Below, piece after piece: positions 35,158-44,497 of a DNA stretch of 64,000 bases; the first letter of the stretch is position 1, and the number at the start of each line of letters is the position of its first letter. The notes under the pieces were generated by a model. That model did no database searches and was not told where the DNA came from. It saw nothing but the letters and a program-made list of their open reading frames with translations. The position numbers and the translations under genes are program-made. The DNA is from Bacillota bacterium (GTDB lineage Bacteria > Bacillota > Clostridia > Lachnospirales > Lachnospiraceae): assembly GCA_023386315.1 (NCBI GenBank), contig JAEWJZ010000028.1, positions 1 to 64,000 on the forward strand. Direction: 5' to 3'.

Positions 35158-37158
35158 ATGAATTATATCAGAGAGGACCAGGGAGCTATTATTTTTGAAA
35201 ATGACGGGGAAACCCTCTGTATTGAACCGTGGGGTGAAAATTCCCTGCGGGTCAGGGCTGTGATGATGGGGGAAATCAAAGATACGGATTACGCCCTTCT
35301 TCCCGCACCGTTTAAGCCAGCCAGGATCATAATAAAAGATGGGTTTAACGGAGAGATCACCAACGGAACAATCACAGCAGTTTTATCTGTGGATGACTGG
35401 CACAAACGATGCAGGGTAAGCTTTTTTAACCAGAAAGGGGAGCTTCTGCTGGAGGAAGAAAGAGCCGGGGGAGCCCTTAATAAAAAGACCAGAGATTTCA
35501 AATCCAGGCTGGGAGGGGACTATGAGCTGACGGTCACATTTGCCTCAGACCAGTCGGAACGGCTGTACGGCATGGGACAGTATCAGCAGGAAGTTTTAAA
35601 TATTAAAAACTGCATTTTAGAACTTGCCCACAGAAACTCCCAGGCCTCCGTTCCGTTTGTACTGTCGGATAAAGGGTATGGTTTTTTCTGGCACAATCCT
35701 GCAGTCGGAACGGCTTCCTTTGGAAAAAATATTACCCAGTGGTATGCACAGAGCACGAAACAGATGGATTACTGGATCACTGCAGGAGATACTCCGGAAG
35801 AGATCGTGGGGGCCTATGCAAAAGCCACCGGAACACCTCCTCCAATGCCGGAGCATGGTCTGGGATTCTGGCAGTGCAAGTTAAGATACTGGAATCAGGA
35901 AGAGCTTTTAAACGTTGCCAGAGAATATCATAAAAGAGGAATTCCGGTAGACGTGATCGTAATTGATTTCTACCACTGGCCCAAATGCGGTGACTACCGC
36001 TTTGATGAAAATGATTTTCCAGATCCCAAGGCAATGGTTGAGGAACTGAATAAATATGGAATGGAACTGATGGTTTCCGTCTGGCCCCAGGTGAATTTAA
36101 CCAGTGAAAATTATGAGGAAATGAAACAGAAAGGGCTTCTGGTAAAATCAGAGCGGGGAGTTCCCATAGCAATGCGGTTTCAGGGAGAGAACGCCTTCTT
36201 TGATGCGACGAATCCAAAAGCAAGAGATTATGTCTGGAACTTATGCAGAAAGAATTATTATGACTATGGGATTAAAACCTTCTGGCTTGACGAGGCGGAA
36301 CCGGAATTTTCCACCTATGAGTATGATAATTACCGTTACTATATGGGACCGGTTAACCAGATCGGTAACATCTATCCACAGCTTTATGCAAAAACCTTTT
36401 ATGACGGTCAGATCGCTTCCGGTATGGATACAGCGGTTAACCTGCTGCGCTGTGCCTGGGCAGGCAGTCAGCGATATGGCGCACTGGTATGGTCCGGCGA
36501 TATTCACAGCGACTGGAAGACCTTAAGAGAGCAGGTCTGTGCAGGATTAAATATGGGAATTGCAGGGATCCCCTGGTGGACAACTGACATCGGAGGGTTC
36601 ATGGGAGGAGATCCCGCAGATCCTTTATTCCGGCAGCTGTTCGTCCGCTGGTTCCAGTGGGGGACGTTCTGCCCGGTTATGCGCCTTCATGGAGACCGGT
36701 CACCGTCAAAGCCGGTTAATCATGCAGATGGCACACCGTCAATGCCAACCGGTGCGGACAATGAGATATGGAGTTTTGGAGATGAAAATACGCCCATCTT
36801 AGAAAAATTCATTCAATTCAGAGAGGCGATGCGGCCCTATTTACGTACATTAATGAACGAAGCCCATGAATCCGGCAAACCTGTCATGCGTACCATGTTC
36901 TATGAGTTCCCCCGGGATGAGAGATGCTGGGATTTAACCGGCCAGTATATGCTTGGTTCCGATATACTGGTGGCCCCCATCCTATATGAGAATACATATG
37001 ATAGGGAGGTCTATCTGCCACAAGGAGCAGGCTGGACCCTGATCTATGATGGAACAGTATACGAAGGAGGGCAGATCGTTCATCAGACAGCTAAAATCGA
37101 TCAGATTCCTGTTTTCCTTCGTGACGGAAAGCAGAAAGAGTTGATTGGAAAAATATAA
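35158..37158 (+). CDS. Glycoside hydrolase family 31 (alpha-glucosidase/xylosidase)
   Basis: A 666-residue cytoplasmic retaining alpha-glycosidase. An N-terminal beta-sandwich (1-220, with YGMGQYQQEV) precedes a TIM barrel. The nucleophile is Asp378 (FWLDEAEPE) and the acid/base is Asp448 (WSGDIHSDW), followed by IPWWTTDIGGF and the MRLHGDR motif. The KxFWLDEAEPE form resembles YicI-like alpha-xylosidases and related enzymes. An AAAGGAG site precedes ATG. It probably degrades a sugar sensed by the AraC protein before it. The substrate cannot be set from sequence alone. Confidence 0.9.
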   Translation: MNYIREDQGAIIFENDGETLCIEPWGENSLRVRAVMMGEIKDTDYALLPAPFKPARIIIKDGFNGEITNGTITAVLSVDDWHKRCRVSFFNQKGELLLEEERAGGALNKKTRDFKSRLGGDYELTVTFASDQSERLYGMGQYQQEVLNIKNCILELAHRNSQASVPFVLSDKGYGFFWHNPAVGTASFGKNITQWYAQSTKQMDYWITAGDTPEEIVGAYAKATGTPPPMPEHGLGFWQCKLRYWNQEELLNVAREYHKRGIPVDVIVIDFYHWPKCGDYRFDENDFPDPKAMVEELNKYGMELMVSVWPQVNLTSENYEEMKQKGLLVKSERGVPIAMRFQGENAFFDATNPKARDYVWNLCRKNYYDYGIKTFWLDEAEPEFSTYEYDNYRYYMGPVNQIGNIYPQLYAKTFYDGQIASGMDTAVNLLRCAWAGSQRYGALVWSGDIHSDWKTLREQVCAGLNMGIAGIPWWTTDIGGFMGGDPADPLFRQLFVRWFQWGTFCPVMRLHGDRSPSKPVNHADGTPSMPTGADNEIWSFGDENTPILEKFIQFREAMRPYLRTLMNEAHESGKPVMRTMFYEFPRDERCWDLTGQYMLGSDILVAPILYENTYDREVYLPQGAGWTLIYDGTVYEGGQIVHQTAKIDQIPVFLRDGKQKELIGKI

Positions 37159-37289
37159 TACCCACCCCTAATTTCCCCTAATAAACAAAAAAAATATGAA
37201 AACTGGCTGAAAACGGCTTTTTAATTTACCAAAAATTACATGTAGAGTGCTAAATATTACATGAACGAAAAAAACGCAATCTTTTGTAG

Positions 37290-37295
37290 TATAAT
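37290..37295 (+). promoter_or_regulatory. Consensus -10 box before a small membrane gene
   Basis: TATAAT at 37290-37295 places the transcript start near 37302, inside the longest reading of the following ORF. No good -35 is visible 17 bp upstream. It argues that the gene starts downstream of 37302. Confidence 0.45.
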
Positions 37296-37329
37296 CAATT
37301 CAAATAAAAACAGGAGGGGAGGAGATAAG

Positions 37330-37500
37330 ATTTTTACTGCTATAGCATTTATAGTAATCGGATTGTTTTTGATGTTAATGCCATATGAGAAATTTCTCGA
37401 AATTTTCCCGGCAGCCAAATCAAAAAAGATGATTAAAGTTTTAGGGGGCTTTTTTCTGATTTTCGGTTTTGGTTACATAGTTCTGACATTGATCGTGTAA
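37330..37500 (+). CDS. Small membrane protein, probably using an ATT start
   Basis: The frame encodes about 56 residues with two hydrophobic helices split by a basic loop (PAAKSKKMIKV). An AGGAGGGGAGGAG ribosome site (37312-37324) lies 5 nt before ATT 37330. There is no ATG, GTG or TTG at a proper distance; the upstream in-frame ATG 37261 has no ribosome site and precedes the -10 box. ATT is a rare start codon, known in infC, and might limit expression. The function is unknown. Confidence 0.45.
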   Translation: MFTAIAFIVIGLFLMLMPYEKFLEIFPAAKSKKMIKVLGGFFLIFGFGYIVLTLIV

Positions 37501-37601
37501 GATACAGTTTTTACAGTTCCGTGTTGAACTATAAAGATCTCAAACAATGATGTATGAAAAGCTGTGATTTCAATCATTATAGAATGATCGGAAAAACAAC
37601 A

Positions 37602-37643
37602 AAAGAAAGAGGCAGAGGAGGCGATTTCCCTGCTTCTTTCTTT
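37602..37643 (+). terminator. Terminator between the small membrane gene and recQ
   Basis: AAAGAAAGAGGCAGAGG can pair with CCCTGCTTCTTTCTTT (about 37628-37643) with minor mismatches around a short loop. Confidence 0.6.
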
Positions 37644-37688
37644 ATTTCGAAATGAATCAGTTAAAATTAAAATTTACAACCTGGTATC

Positions 37689-37717
37689 TGGAAAAACTTA
37701 GCTTAAGATGTTATAAT
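37689..37717 (+). promoter_or_regulatory. Promoter of recQ
   Basis: TGGAAA (37689-37694, 4 of 6), 17-bp spacer, TATAAT (37712-37717, 6 of 6), about 38 nt before the recQ start. Confidence 0.6.
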
Positions 37718-37755
37718 GAAAAAAATAAAGATAAAGGAGCACAATCATACGTTAC

Positions 37756-39588
37756 ATGGATAAATATCAAGTACTCAGGCACTATTTCGGTTACGACAGT
37801 TTCCGGGAAGGGCAGGAAATGCTGATTGACAGCATTCTGGCAGGGAGAGATGCCCTGGGGATTATGCCGACTGGTTCAGGTAAGTCTCTTTGCTTTCAGG
37901 TTCCGGCTCTTATGACGGAAGGAATTACATTAGTTATTTCCCCTTTGATTTCCCTGATGAAAGATCAGGTCGCTTCACTCAATCAGGCAGGCATTCACGC
38001 CGCATATCTTAACAGTTCTTTGTCCGCAAGTCAGTATCTGAAAGCCCTCGCTTATGCACGGGAAGGGCGATATCCCATTATTTACGTTGCACCGGAACGG
38101 CTTTTGACGGAAGAATTTTTGGAATTTTCCCTAAGCGTCCGGATTTCCATGGTGGCAGTGGACGAAGCTCATTGCGTATCCCAGTGGGGACAGGATTTTA
38201 GACCCAGTTATTTAAAAATTGTTGATTTTATTGAAAGACTTCCCATACGTCCGGTTATCAGCGCATTTACGGCAACTGCGACCAAGGAGGTCCGTGAGGA
38301 TATTATTGACATTTTAATGCTTCAGGATCCGGCTGTTGTATCAACCGGCTATGACCGGCCAAATCTGTATTTAAGTGTGCAGTCTCCAAAGGATAAGTAT
38401 GCCACGATGAAAAATTTTGTGGAAAGACACCCGGGACAATGCGGGATCATCTATTGTCTTACCAGAAAGATGGTAGAGGAAGTCTGCGGGAGATTAAATA
38501 AAGAAGGATTTTCTGCAACCCGGTATCATGCAGGGTTAAGCGATGCAGAGCGCAGAACGAATCAGGATGATTTCATTTATGACAAAAGTCTGATTATGGT
38601 GGCTACCAATGCGTTTGGAATGGGCATTGATAAGTCCAATGTCCGCTATGTCATTCATTATAATATGCCGAAAAACTTAGAATCCTATTATCAGGAAGTG
38701 GGGCGCTGTTCCAGAGACGGGGAGCCGGGAGAATGCCTGCTTCTTTATGGCGGCCAGGATGTAATAACCAATCAGATGTTTATTGACAGCAATCAGGATA
38801 ACCAGGAGCTGGATCCAATAACCCGCAAGCTTGTGGAAGAACGGGACAGAGAACGTCTGAAAAAAATGACCTATTACTGTTTTACAAACGACTGCCTGCG
38901 GGATTATATTCTTCGCTATTTTGGAGAATATAAGGAAAATTACTGCGGGAACTGTTCCAATTGTTTGACCGGGTTTGAAACTGTAGATGTGACAGATATT
39001 GCAGCAGCCATCATCGGGTGTGCCAAAACCAGCAGTCAGAGGTATGGTGCTGCCGTGATTATGGATACTTTGCATGGCGCCAATACGGCTAAGATCAGGA
39101 ATTACCGTATGAATGAGAATCCTCATTACGCTTCTTTGTCAAAGGTTCCTGTCTATAAACTGAGGCAGGTAATGAATCATCTTCTTTTAAATGAATATTT
39201 GTCTGTTACCAATGACGAATATGCCATTGTAAAGCTGACGAAAAAGGCTGGTGCTGTTTTAAAGGAAGGAGAAACCATACTGATGAAGATGGCAAAAGAG
39301 GAAGCAGCTGTTTCGGAAGATAAGGGAAGCAGGAAGACTAAGAAGAGCAGTTCATCGGCACTGGATCTTTCCAAGGCAGATGAAACTCTGTTTGAAAAGC
39401 TGAGAACACTTCGTCTTAAAATAGCAAAAGAGGAGAAAGTGCCCCCCTACATCGTATTTTCTGATAAAACCCTGATACATATGTCTGTACAAAAACCAAA
39501 AAGCCGCGAAGAGATGCTTCTGGTGTCCGGTGTGGGCGCTTTTAAATATGAAAAATATGGAGAAAGATTTTTAGAAATTATCGAATAA
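37756..39588 (+). CDS. recQ: ATP-dependent DNA helicase RecQ
   Basis: This 610-residue 3'-5' helicase works in recombination and fork repair. It shows motif 0/I (YFGYDSFREGQ, MPTGSGKS at about 37-44), DEAH box (DEAHCVSQWGQDFRPSY from Asp136), motif VI (EVGRCSRDGEPGECLLLY), a zinc-binding region with CGNCSNC, an RQC winged helix (about 430-500) and a C-terminal HRDC domain (from about 535). All parts of a full-length RecQ are present. It is transcribed alone between two terminators. Confidence 0.95.
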   Translation: MDKYQVLRHYFGYDSFREGQEMLIDSILAGRDALGIMPTGSGKSLCFQVPALMTEGITLVISPLISLMKDQVASLNQAGIHAAYLNSSLSASQYLKALAYAREGRYPIIYVAPERLLTEEFLEFSLSVRISMVAVDEAHCVSQWGQDFRPSYLKIVDFIERLPIRPVISAFTATATKEVREDIIDILMLQDPAVVSTGYDRPNLYLSVQSPKDKYATMKNFVERHPGQCGIIYCLTRKMVEEVCGRLNKEGFSATRYHAGLSDAERRTNQDDFIYDKSLIMVATNAFGMGIDKSNVRYVIHYNMPKNLESYYQEVGRCSRDGEPGECLLLYGGQDVITNQMFIDSNQDNQELDPITRKLVEERDRERLKKMTYYCFTNDCLRDYILRYFGEYKENYCGNCSNCLTGFETVDVTDIAAAIIGCAKTSSQRYGAAVIMDTLHGANTAKIRNYRMNENPHYASLSKVPVYKLRQVMNHLLLNEYLSVTNDEYAIVKLTKKAGAVLKEGETILMKMAKEEAAVSEDKGSRKTKKSSSSALDLSKADETLFEKLRTLRLKIAKEEKVPPYIVFSDKTLIHMSVQKPKSREEMLLVSGVGAFKYEKYGERFLEIIE

Positions 39589-39591
39589 ATT

Positions 39592-39638
39592 AATTCTGCC
39601 AGGAAATGTCAGTTCTGATTTCTGGCAGAATTTTTTAT
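39592..39638 (+). terminator. Strong terminator of recQ
   Basis: AATTCTGCCAGGAAAT (39592-39607) pairs with ATTTCTGGCAGAATT (39618-39632) with one bulge, followed by TTTTTT. Confidence 0.9.
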
Positions 39639-39723
39639 TGAAACGCATATTTCTGGGTATAATGAAACAGAAAATACTGATAATGTTTGAATGCTTTTAT
39701 GATACAATCAGGAGGAGCAATTT

Positions 39724-40839
39724 ATGAAAAAACCACTGTCTTTAATGCTTATTACTGCGATGATCCTCTGTCTTAACGGCTGTGGATCCGGTATCGCTGT
39801 AAAAGAAAGCAGCGAAGCTTCCCAAAAGACCAAGGAAGCAGAAGCTGCACAGGCGACAGCGGAAGCAGCGCTTGCAACTACACAAGCACAAAGAGCGACT
39901 CCGTCAGAGCCGGAAATTGTCTTAAAGTATGGAGAAGTGAACCCTGAGGGCAATATTGATACCAGAGTTGCCGAGAAGTTTGCACAATACGTATATGAAC
40001 TGTCTAATGGAAGAATAAAAGTTAACATATATCCGGGTGCTGTTCTGGGAGATGAAAGAACGTCTCTCAATTCATTGAGAACAGGGAATGGGCTGCTTGA
40101 TCTATACCGTGCCAATACGAATGCATTAACCGGATATGGGTTTAAAAAGTTGAATTTATTTGGTCTTCCCTATATTTTCAAGGATAGGGAGGGAATGTGG
40201 AAGGTTTTAGAAAGTGAAGATCTTGGCAGGGCATTTTTAAGTGAGGGGCAGGAGATCGGCGCCAATATGGTAGGTCTTTTTTACACCGATGAAGGTGCCA
40301 GAAATATATTTACTACAGAGCCAATTAATGGTCTTGCAGATATTAAAAACAAAAGGATCAGAGTTCCCGAATCTGTACTTATGATGGATACCATATCAGC
40401 ACTGGGAGCTCAGCCCATTCCCATGCGTTATGAGGATTTGTATCATGCACTGGAAAGCGGCGATGTGGAAGGTGCGGAAAATCCCACACCGGCATATCTT
40501 TCCAACCGGTTTTATGAGGTTGCCCCTTATTATCTTCTAAGCAATCATGTTTTCAGTCCTGGGATAGTTATGATGTCAGAAAGAAAATGGAACACATTAA
40601 GCAAAGAGGACCAGGATATCTTAAGACAAGCCGGGCAAATGGCTTCAGAATGGAATAAAACAGAAATTGTGGCAGAAGAAGAGAGGCTGGAAAAAGAGCT
40701 GGTTGACCGGGGAGTGACTGTTATTCCTCTGACTCCCGAAGAGGAGGCAGAAGCCAGAAAAGATGAAGAGATTGTCCGGGTCAGCTTTACTCCCGGACTT
40801 GAACAATGGTTATATGAAATTATTGAGCTCCAAAAGTAA
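39724..40839 (+). CDS. dctP: Orphan TRAP-type dicarboxylate-binding lipoprotein (DctP)
   Basis: This 371-residue lipoprotein has lipobox LNGC (Cys20), an Ala/Glu-rich linker (about 30-60) and a DctP domain (about 68-371, with RIRVPESVLMMDTISALGAQPIPMRYEDLYHALESGDVEGAE). TRAP systems also need DctQ and DctM, which are absent here. It converges on a two-component system of the dicarboxylate-sensing kind and sits by malate genes. A co-sensor role, as described for DctB with DctS in Bacillus, is possible; that is inference. Confidence 0.85.
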   Translation: MKKPLSLMLITAMILCLNGCGSGIAVKESSEASQKTKEAEAAQATAEAALATTQAQRATPSEPEIVLKYGEVNPEGNIDTRVAEKFAQYVYELSNGRIKVNIYPGAVLGDERTSLNSLRTGNGLLDLYRANTNALTGYGFKKLNLFGLPYIFKDREGMWKVLESEDLGRAFLSEGQEIGANMVGLFYTDEGARNIFTTEPINGLADIKNKRIRVPESVLMMDTISALGAQPIPMRYEDLYHALESGDVEGAENPTPAYLSNRFYEVAPYYLLSNHVFSPGIVMMSERKWNTLSKEDQDILRQAGQMASEWNKTEIVAEEERLEKELVDRGVTVIPLTPEEEAEARKDEEIVRVSFTPGLEQWLYEIIELQK

Positions 40840-40879
40840 AAGAGTAACAGGTGAAAATTTTCACCTGTTATTCTTTTAC
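40836..40879. terminator. Bidirectional terminator between dctP and the response regulator gene
   Basis: A near-perfect palindrome centred at 40857, with the inner stem TAACAGGTGAAAA against TTTTCACCTGTTA, and A/T runs on both sides. It serves two convergent genes and overlaps the last codons of the regulator gene. Confidence 0.85.
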
Positions 40880-41548
40880 ATACCGGTATATAATTGAGGG
40901 CCGACCTCCGGTGGTATAATCGATGTCACTGACAATCTGTTTTTTATCCAGAAGATAATTCATGTACCTGCGCACGGTTACACGGGACAAATGGACCTCT
41001 TCTGCAACTGTTTCGCTGGTGAGGGCATCTGCCGGGTGCTCTTTCATGTAGGATAAAATGGTATCCAGAGTTTTTTCCTGAAGACCTTTTCGAAGAACCT
41101 CCTGTTGGGAAGCGGTTCCGGAAGAAAGCTCAAACAGAGAATCCAGCTGTTCCTGGGAGAAGGTCTCCTGCCTAAGCAGTTCCTGATGTTCCATAAACCG
41201 TGCCAGTGCGTGATTAAAACGCACGTATTCAAAAGGCTTTACCAGATAATCAATGACTCCCAGCCCTAACAGCTTTTTAACATGAGAGGCATCGGTTGCG
41301 GCAGTTACCATAATCACATCTATGTGTTTCTGGAGCCTGCGTATCTCAGTAAGAAGCTCCACTCCATCCATGACGGGCATATAAACATCCATAATCGCCA
41401 GATCCGCAGTATGATCCTTCAGATAGTTCAGTGCGTCTTTTCCATTGGAGAACTGGCCGGTTACCTTTAAATATTTATTTAACTCCACATATTGTCTGTT
41501 AATAGAAGCTACCATAGGGTCATCCTCTATAATTATTACCTGATACAT
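40868..41548 (-). CDS. CitB/DctR-type response regulator of the malate locus
   Basis: A 226-residue regulator. The receiver domain shows IIIEDDPMV at the start, phospho-acceptor Asp54 (IMDVYMPVMDG) and Lys104 (LVKPFEY). The C-terminal part has a HTH (about 165-215, LTSETVAEEVHLSRVTVRRYMNYL) of the DcuR/CitB type. The start with GAGGAGGA 6 nt upstream gives MYQVIII; a longer reading inside the kinase gene is not supported. It overlaps the kinase gene by 29 nt, so the pair is co-translated. It probably activates the malic enzyme/transporter operon. Confidence 0.9.
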   Translation of the reverse strand: MYQVIIIEDDPMVASINRQYVELNKYLKVTGQFSNGKDALNYLKDHTADLAIMDVYMPVMDGVELLTEIRRLQKHIDVIMVTAATDASHVKKLLGLGVIDYLVKPFEYVRFNHALARFMEHQELLRQETFSQEQLDSLFELSSGTASQQEVLRKGLQEKTLDTILSYMKEHPADALTSETVAEEVHLSRVTVRRYMNYLLDKKQIVSDIDYTTGGRPSIIYRYVKE

Positions 41549-43136
41549 GCTGTTCCTCCTCGGTAAAGGTGATAGTAAATGAAGTACCTGTATTTTCTTC
41601 GGATTCCATCTCAATGATTCCGTGATGCTGATCTACCAGTTTCTTAATCAGACACATGCCGGATCCGCGCCCGTCCCCCTTTGTGGAAAATCCTTTTTCA
41701 AAGATTTTATCCCGCATGGCGGCAGGGATTCCTCTTCCGGTATCATCAACAGAAAGGATGCTTCCCGATTGCCATATATTGATCCCCACCTCAATTTCTT
41801 TAATGCCGCTGCTCTGCTCATTTAATTCCTCAATGGCATTTTCAATTAGATTACCCAGAATGGTAATGTATAAATCAACGGGCAAATGGAGCTCTGATTC
41901 CAGACAGGAGCTGTCGGGTTTGACCGTGAGACGGATGCCCAGCTCGCCTGCACGGATAATCTTCCCGATCAGAAGCGCTGCGATACTGGAAACCTGTATC
42001 TGTTTTGTAACCTCACTCACAGCCAGTGTGGATGCCATGCTGGTGTTAATGATAAAATCAGTTACCTTTTCCGGCTGTCCCATCTCGATAAATCCAAGGA
42101 TTACATGGAGCTTATTTTTAAATTCATGATTTAAGGCGCGGAGTGTTTCCACCATGTACCGGGCTCCCGTCAGTTCCTCTGCCAGACGGGTGTATTCCGT
42201 TTTGTTTCGGAAGATGGATACGGCCCCTGCAGTTTTCCCATTTTCGATAATGGGAATCCGGTTTGACATAATGTGTTTTCCTTTTATCATAAGGCTGATA
42301 TTATATTCCGGCATTCCTGTCTTAAGGACATGAGGAAGTCTGGTTTCCGGGTAAAGCTTTGTCAGCCGTGTTCCGTACTCAGGCATGGTATCCAGATCCA
42401 GTATTTTTTTAGCCGATTCATTGATAAGGATCAGCTCTCCTTCGGTATTAATGGCAAAAATTCCCTCTTCCAGGGCATCAAGCACTTCTTTTCTTTCGAT
42501 GTGAATCTTACGGAATTCCTCCGGCTTATAACCTAAAAGTATTTTTTTTAACCTGTTATACAGAATTCCGGATACAAGAAAACCCATGGACAGGAGTACA
42601 AGAGCCAGGAGTAAAAAAACAAGCAGAATATTTCTGGTAAGCTGGGAAATGCTGGTGGTCAGAACAGAAACCATCACAAAGCCGATGATTTTCCCCTGAT
42701 CGTCTTTTATGGAAAAGAAAGCACGGCGCTGACTTCCAAGAGTTCCTTTTCCGTTTGTAATATATGGGGAAGCGCCATTTAAGATAGCGGTTTCGTCACC
42801 GCCTACAAAGGTTTTTCCGATCAGTGCCTTATTATTATGATAAAAACGGATACTGTCATTATTACAGATGGTAACAACATCAATATAGTCCAGTTCTTTC
42901 ACTAACAGATCCATGCGTTTGTTAAAGGCTTCTGAGGGCTGTCCCTTCTTTAACATGTCAGCTACTTCCGGCATCCCGGAGATAAAAATACCGGCATTTT
43001 TTATATTCATATCCAGAGAATTTCTTTTTGTCACCAGATTATAATGAAGCGAAACACCCAAAGACAGTAATATGGCAAGGATGATGCTGAAAATCTGGGA
43101 AACATATATCTGGTGTTCCAATGGCTTTTCTTTCAT
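41520..43136 (-). CDS. CitA/DcuS-type sensor histidine kinase of the malate locus
   Basis: This 538-residue kinase has membrane helices at about 12-32 and 170-193, an extracytoplasmic Cache/PAS sensor between them (IDVVTICNNDSIRFYHN, GSQRRAFFSIKDDQGKIIGFVMVS), a cytoplasmic PAS (about 215-315), a SpoOB-type dimerisation helix with His337 (LRALNHEFKNKLHVI) and an ATPase domain (NLIENAIEEL, DDTGRGIP, GSGMCLIKKLV). This subfamily senses C4-dicarboxylates or citrate. It is divergent from the malic enzyme operon, as in mae loci of lactic acid bacteria. Confidence 0.9.
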   Translation of the reverse strand: MKEKPLEHQIYVSQIFSIILAILLSLGVSLHYNLVTKRNSLDMNIKNAGIFISGMPEVADMLKKGQPSEAFNKRMDLLVKELDYIDVVTICNNDSIRFYHNNKALIGKTFVGGDETAILNGASPYITNGKGTLGSQRRAFFSIKDDQGKIIGFVMVSVLTTSISQLTRNILLVFLLLALVLLSMGFLVSGILYNRLKKILLGYKPEEFRKIHIERKEVLDALEEGIFAINTEGELILINESAKKILDLDTMPEYGTRLTKLYPETRLPHVLKTGMPEYNISLMIKGKHIMSNRIPIIENGKTAGAVSIFRNKTEYTRLAEELTGARYMVETLRALNHEFKNKLHVILGFIEMGQPEKVTDFIINTSMASTLAVSEVTKQIQVSSIAALLIGKIIRAGELGIRLTVKPDSSCLESELHLPVDLYITILGNLIENAIEELNEQSSGIKEIEVGINIWQSGSILSVDDTGRGIPAAMRDKIFEKGFSTKGDGRGSGMCLIKKLVDQHHGIIEMESEENTGTSFTITFTEEEQHVSGNNYRG

Positions 43137-43327
43137 TTAATACCTCCCCTGATGAAACTATTGTATTAGATGTGGGCGGGAAAATCAACGAGTATCGGGA
43201 TATTCTTAATATCCGTTTTCTTTACTTACATAAGTTTTTAATAATGTTCACAAGATTTCAAAATGCCGGCACCGGTGATACGATACGGTTATATCAAAAA
43301 GTCAACGAAAGGGAAAGGTGAAAAGTT

Positions 43328-44497
43328 ATGGATTATAACAAGCTTGCACTGGAGCTTCATGAAAAAAACAAAGGAAAAATCGAAGTAATCTCAAAGGTAG
43401 AAGTAAAATGCAGAGAGGATTTGAGCACTGCATATACACCGGGTGTGGCAGAGCCATGCAGAAAGATCAGAGATGATAAATCCGAAGTGTACCGTTATAC
43501 TGCAAAGGGAAATCTGGTGGCTGTGGTAACAGACGGAACAGCAGTACTGGGCTTGGGAGATATCGGTCCCGAAGCAGCAATGCCCGTAATGGAAGGCAAA
43601 TCCATTCTTTTTAAAGCCTTTGGCGGAGTGGATGCATTCCCGATTTGTCTGGATACAAAAGATACAGAGGAAATCATTAAAACGGTCCGTTATCTGGCGC
43701 CTGGTTTTGGTGGAATCAATCTGGAAGATATCTCAGCCCCCAGATGTTTTGAAATAGAACGCCGTTTAAAAGAGGAACTGGATATTCCTGTATTCCATGA
43801 TGATCAGCACGGAACCGCAATTGTGGTATCTGCCGGAATCATCAATGCGTTAAAGGTTGTGGGAAAGAAAATCGGAGAGGTAAAAACAGTGATCAACGGA
43901 GCCGGATCAGCCGGTATCTCAATCTGCAAGCTCTTATTATCCATCGGAATGAAAGATATTATTCTGGTAGATAAAAAGGGTGCACTGGCAGAAGGGGAGG
44001 AGTGGATGAACGATGCCCAGAAGATGATGGCTGAGGTTACGAATCCGGAAAATAAGAGGGGAGATTTAAAAGATATCATGGAAGGAAGAGATGTCTTTAT
44101 CGGCGTTTCTGCTCCTGGAATCGTTACTTCCCAGATGGTTGCCTCTATGGCAGAGGATCCAATTGTATTTGCAATGGCAAATCCAACTCCTGAGATCATG
44201 CCTGATGAAGCAAAGGAAGGCGGAGCAAGAATCATTGCAACAGGACGTTCCGATTTCCCGAACCAGATCAACAATGTACTGGTATTTCCGGGTATTTTCC
44301 GTGGAGCTCTTGATGCGAAAGCCACGGATATCACGGAAGAGATGAAGATTGCGGCTGCTTATGCCATAGCAGGAATCATAAAGGAAGAGGAACTGACAGA
44401 AGAGTATATCATACCGGGTGCATTTGACGAACGCGTGGCAAAAGTGGTTGCAGAAGCGGTGAAGCAAAAAGCTGTGGAGCAGGGGGTAGTAAAATAG
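43328..44497 (+). CDS. NAD(P)-dependent malic enzyme
   Basis: This 389-residue enzyme decarboxylates malate to pyruvate and CO2 while making NAD(P)H. Motifs are [46 protein letters not shown] and the Rossmann [15 protein letters not shown]. It is the short bacterial form without the phosphotransacetylase extension. A GGGAAAGG site precedes ATG. The next gene, a 2-hydroxycarboxylate transporter, starts at the base after its stop, so uptake and breakdown of malate are coupled. The 190-nt divergent gap to the kinase gene (43137-43327) should hold the control region. Confidence 0.95.
   Translation: MDYNKLALELHEKNKGKIEVISKVEVKCREDLSTAYTPGVAEPCRKIRDDKSEVYRYTAKGNLVAVVTDGTAVLGLGDIGPEAAMPVMEGKSILFKAFGGVDAFPICLDTKDTEEIIKTVRYLAPGFGGINLEDISAPRCFEIERRLKEELDIPVFHDDQHGTAIVVSAGIINALKVVGKKIGEVKTVINGAGSAGISICKLLLSIGMKDIILVDKKGALAEGEEWMNDAQKMMAEVTNPENKRGDLKDIMEGRDVFIGVSAPGIVTSQMVASMAEDPIVFAMANPTPEIMPDEAKEGGARIIATGRSDFPNQINNVLVFPGIFRGALDAKATDITEEMKIAAAYAIAGIIKEEELTEEYIIPGAFDERVAKVVAEAVKQKAVEQGVVK

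Noticed and set aside
43121..43321. 66-codon ORF between the kinase and malic enzyme genes
   Set aside because: It overlaps the kinase start, has no ribosome site and occupies the regulatory gap of a divergent pair.
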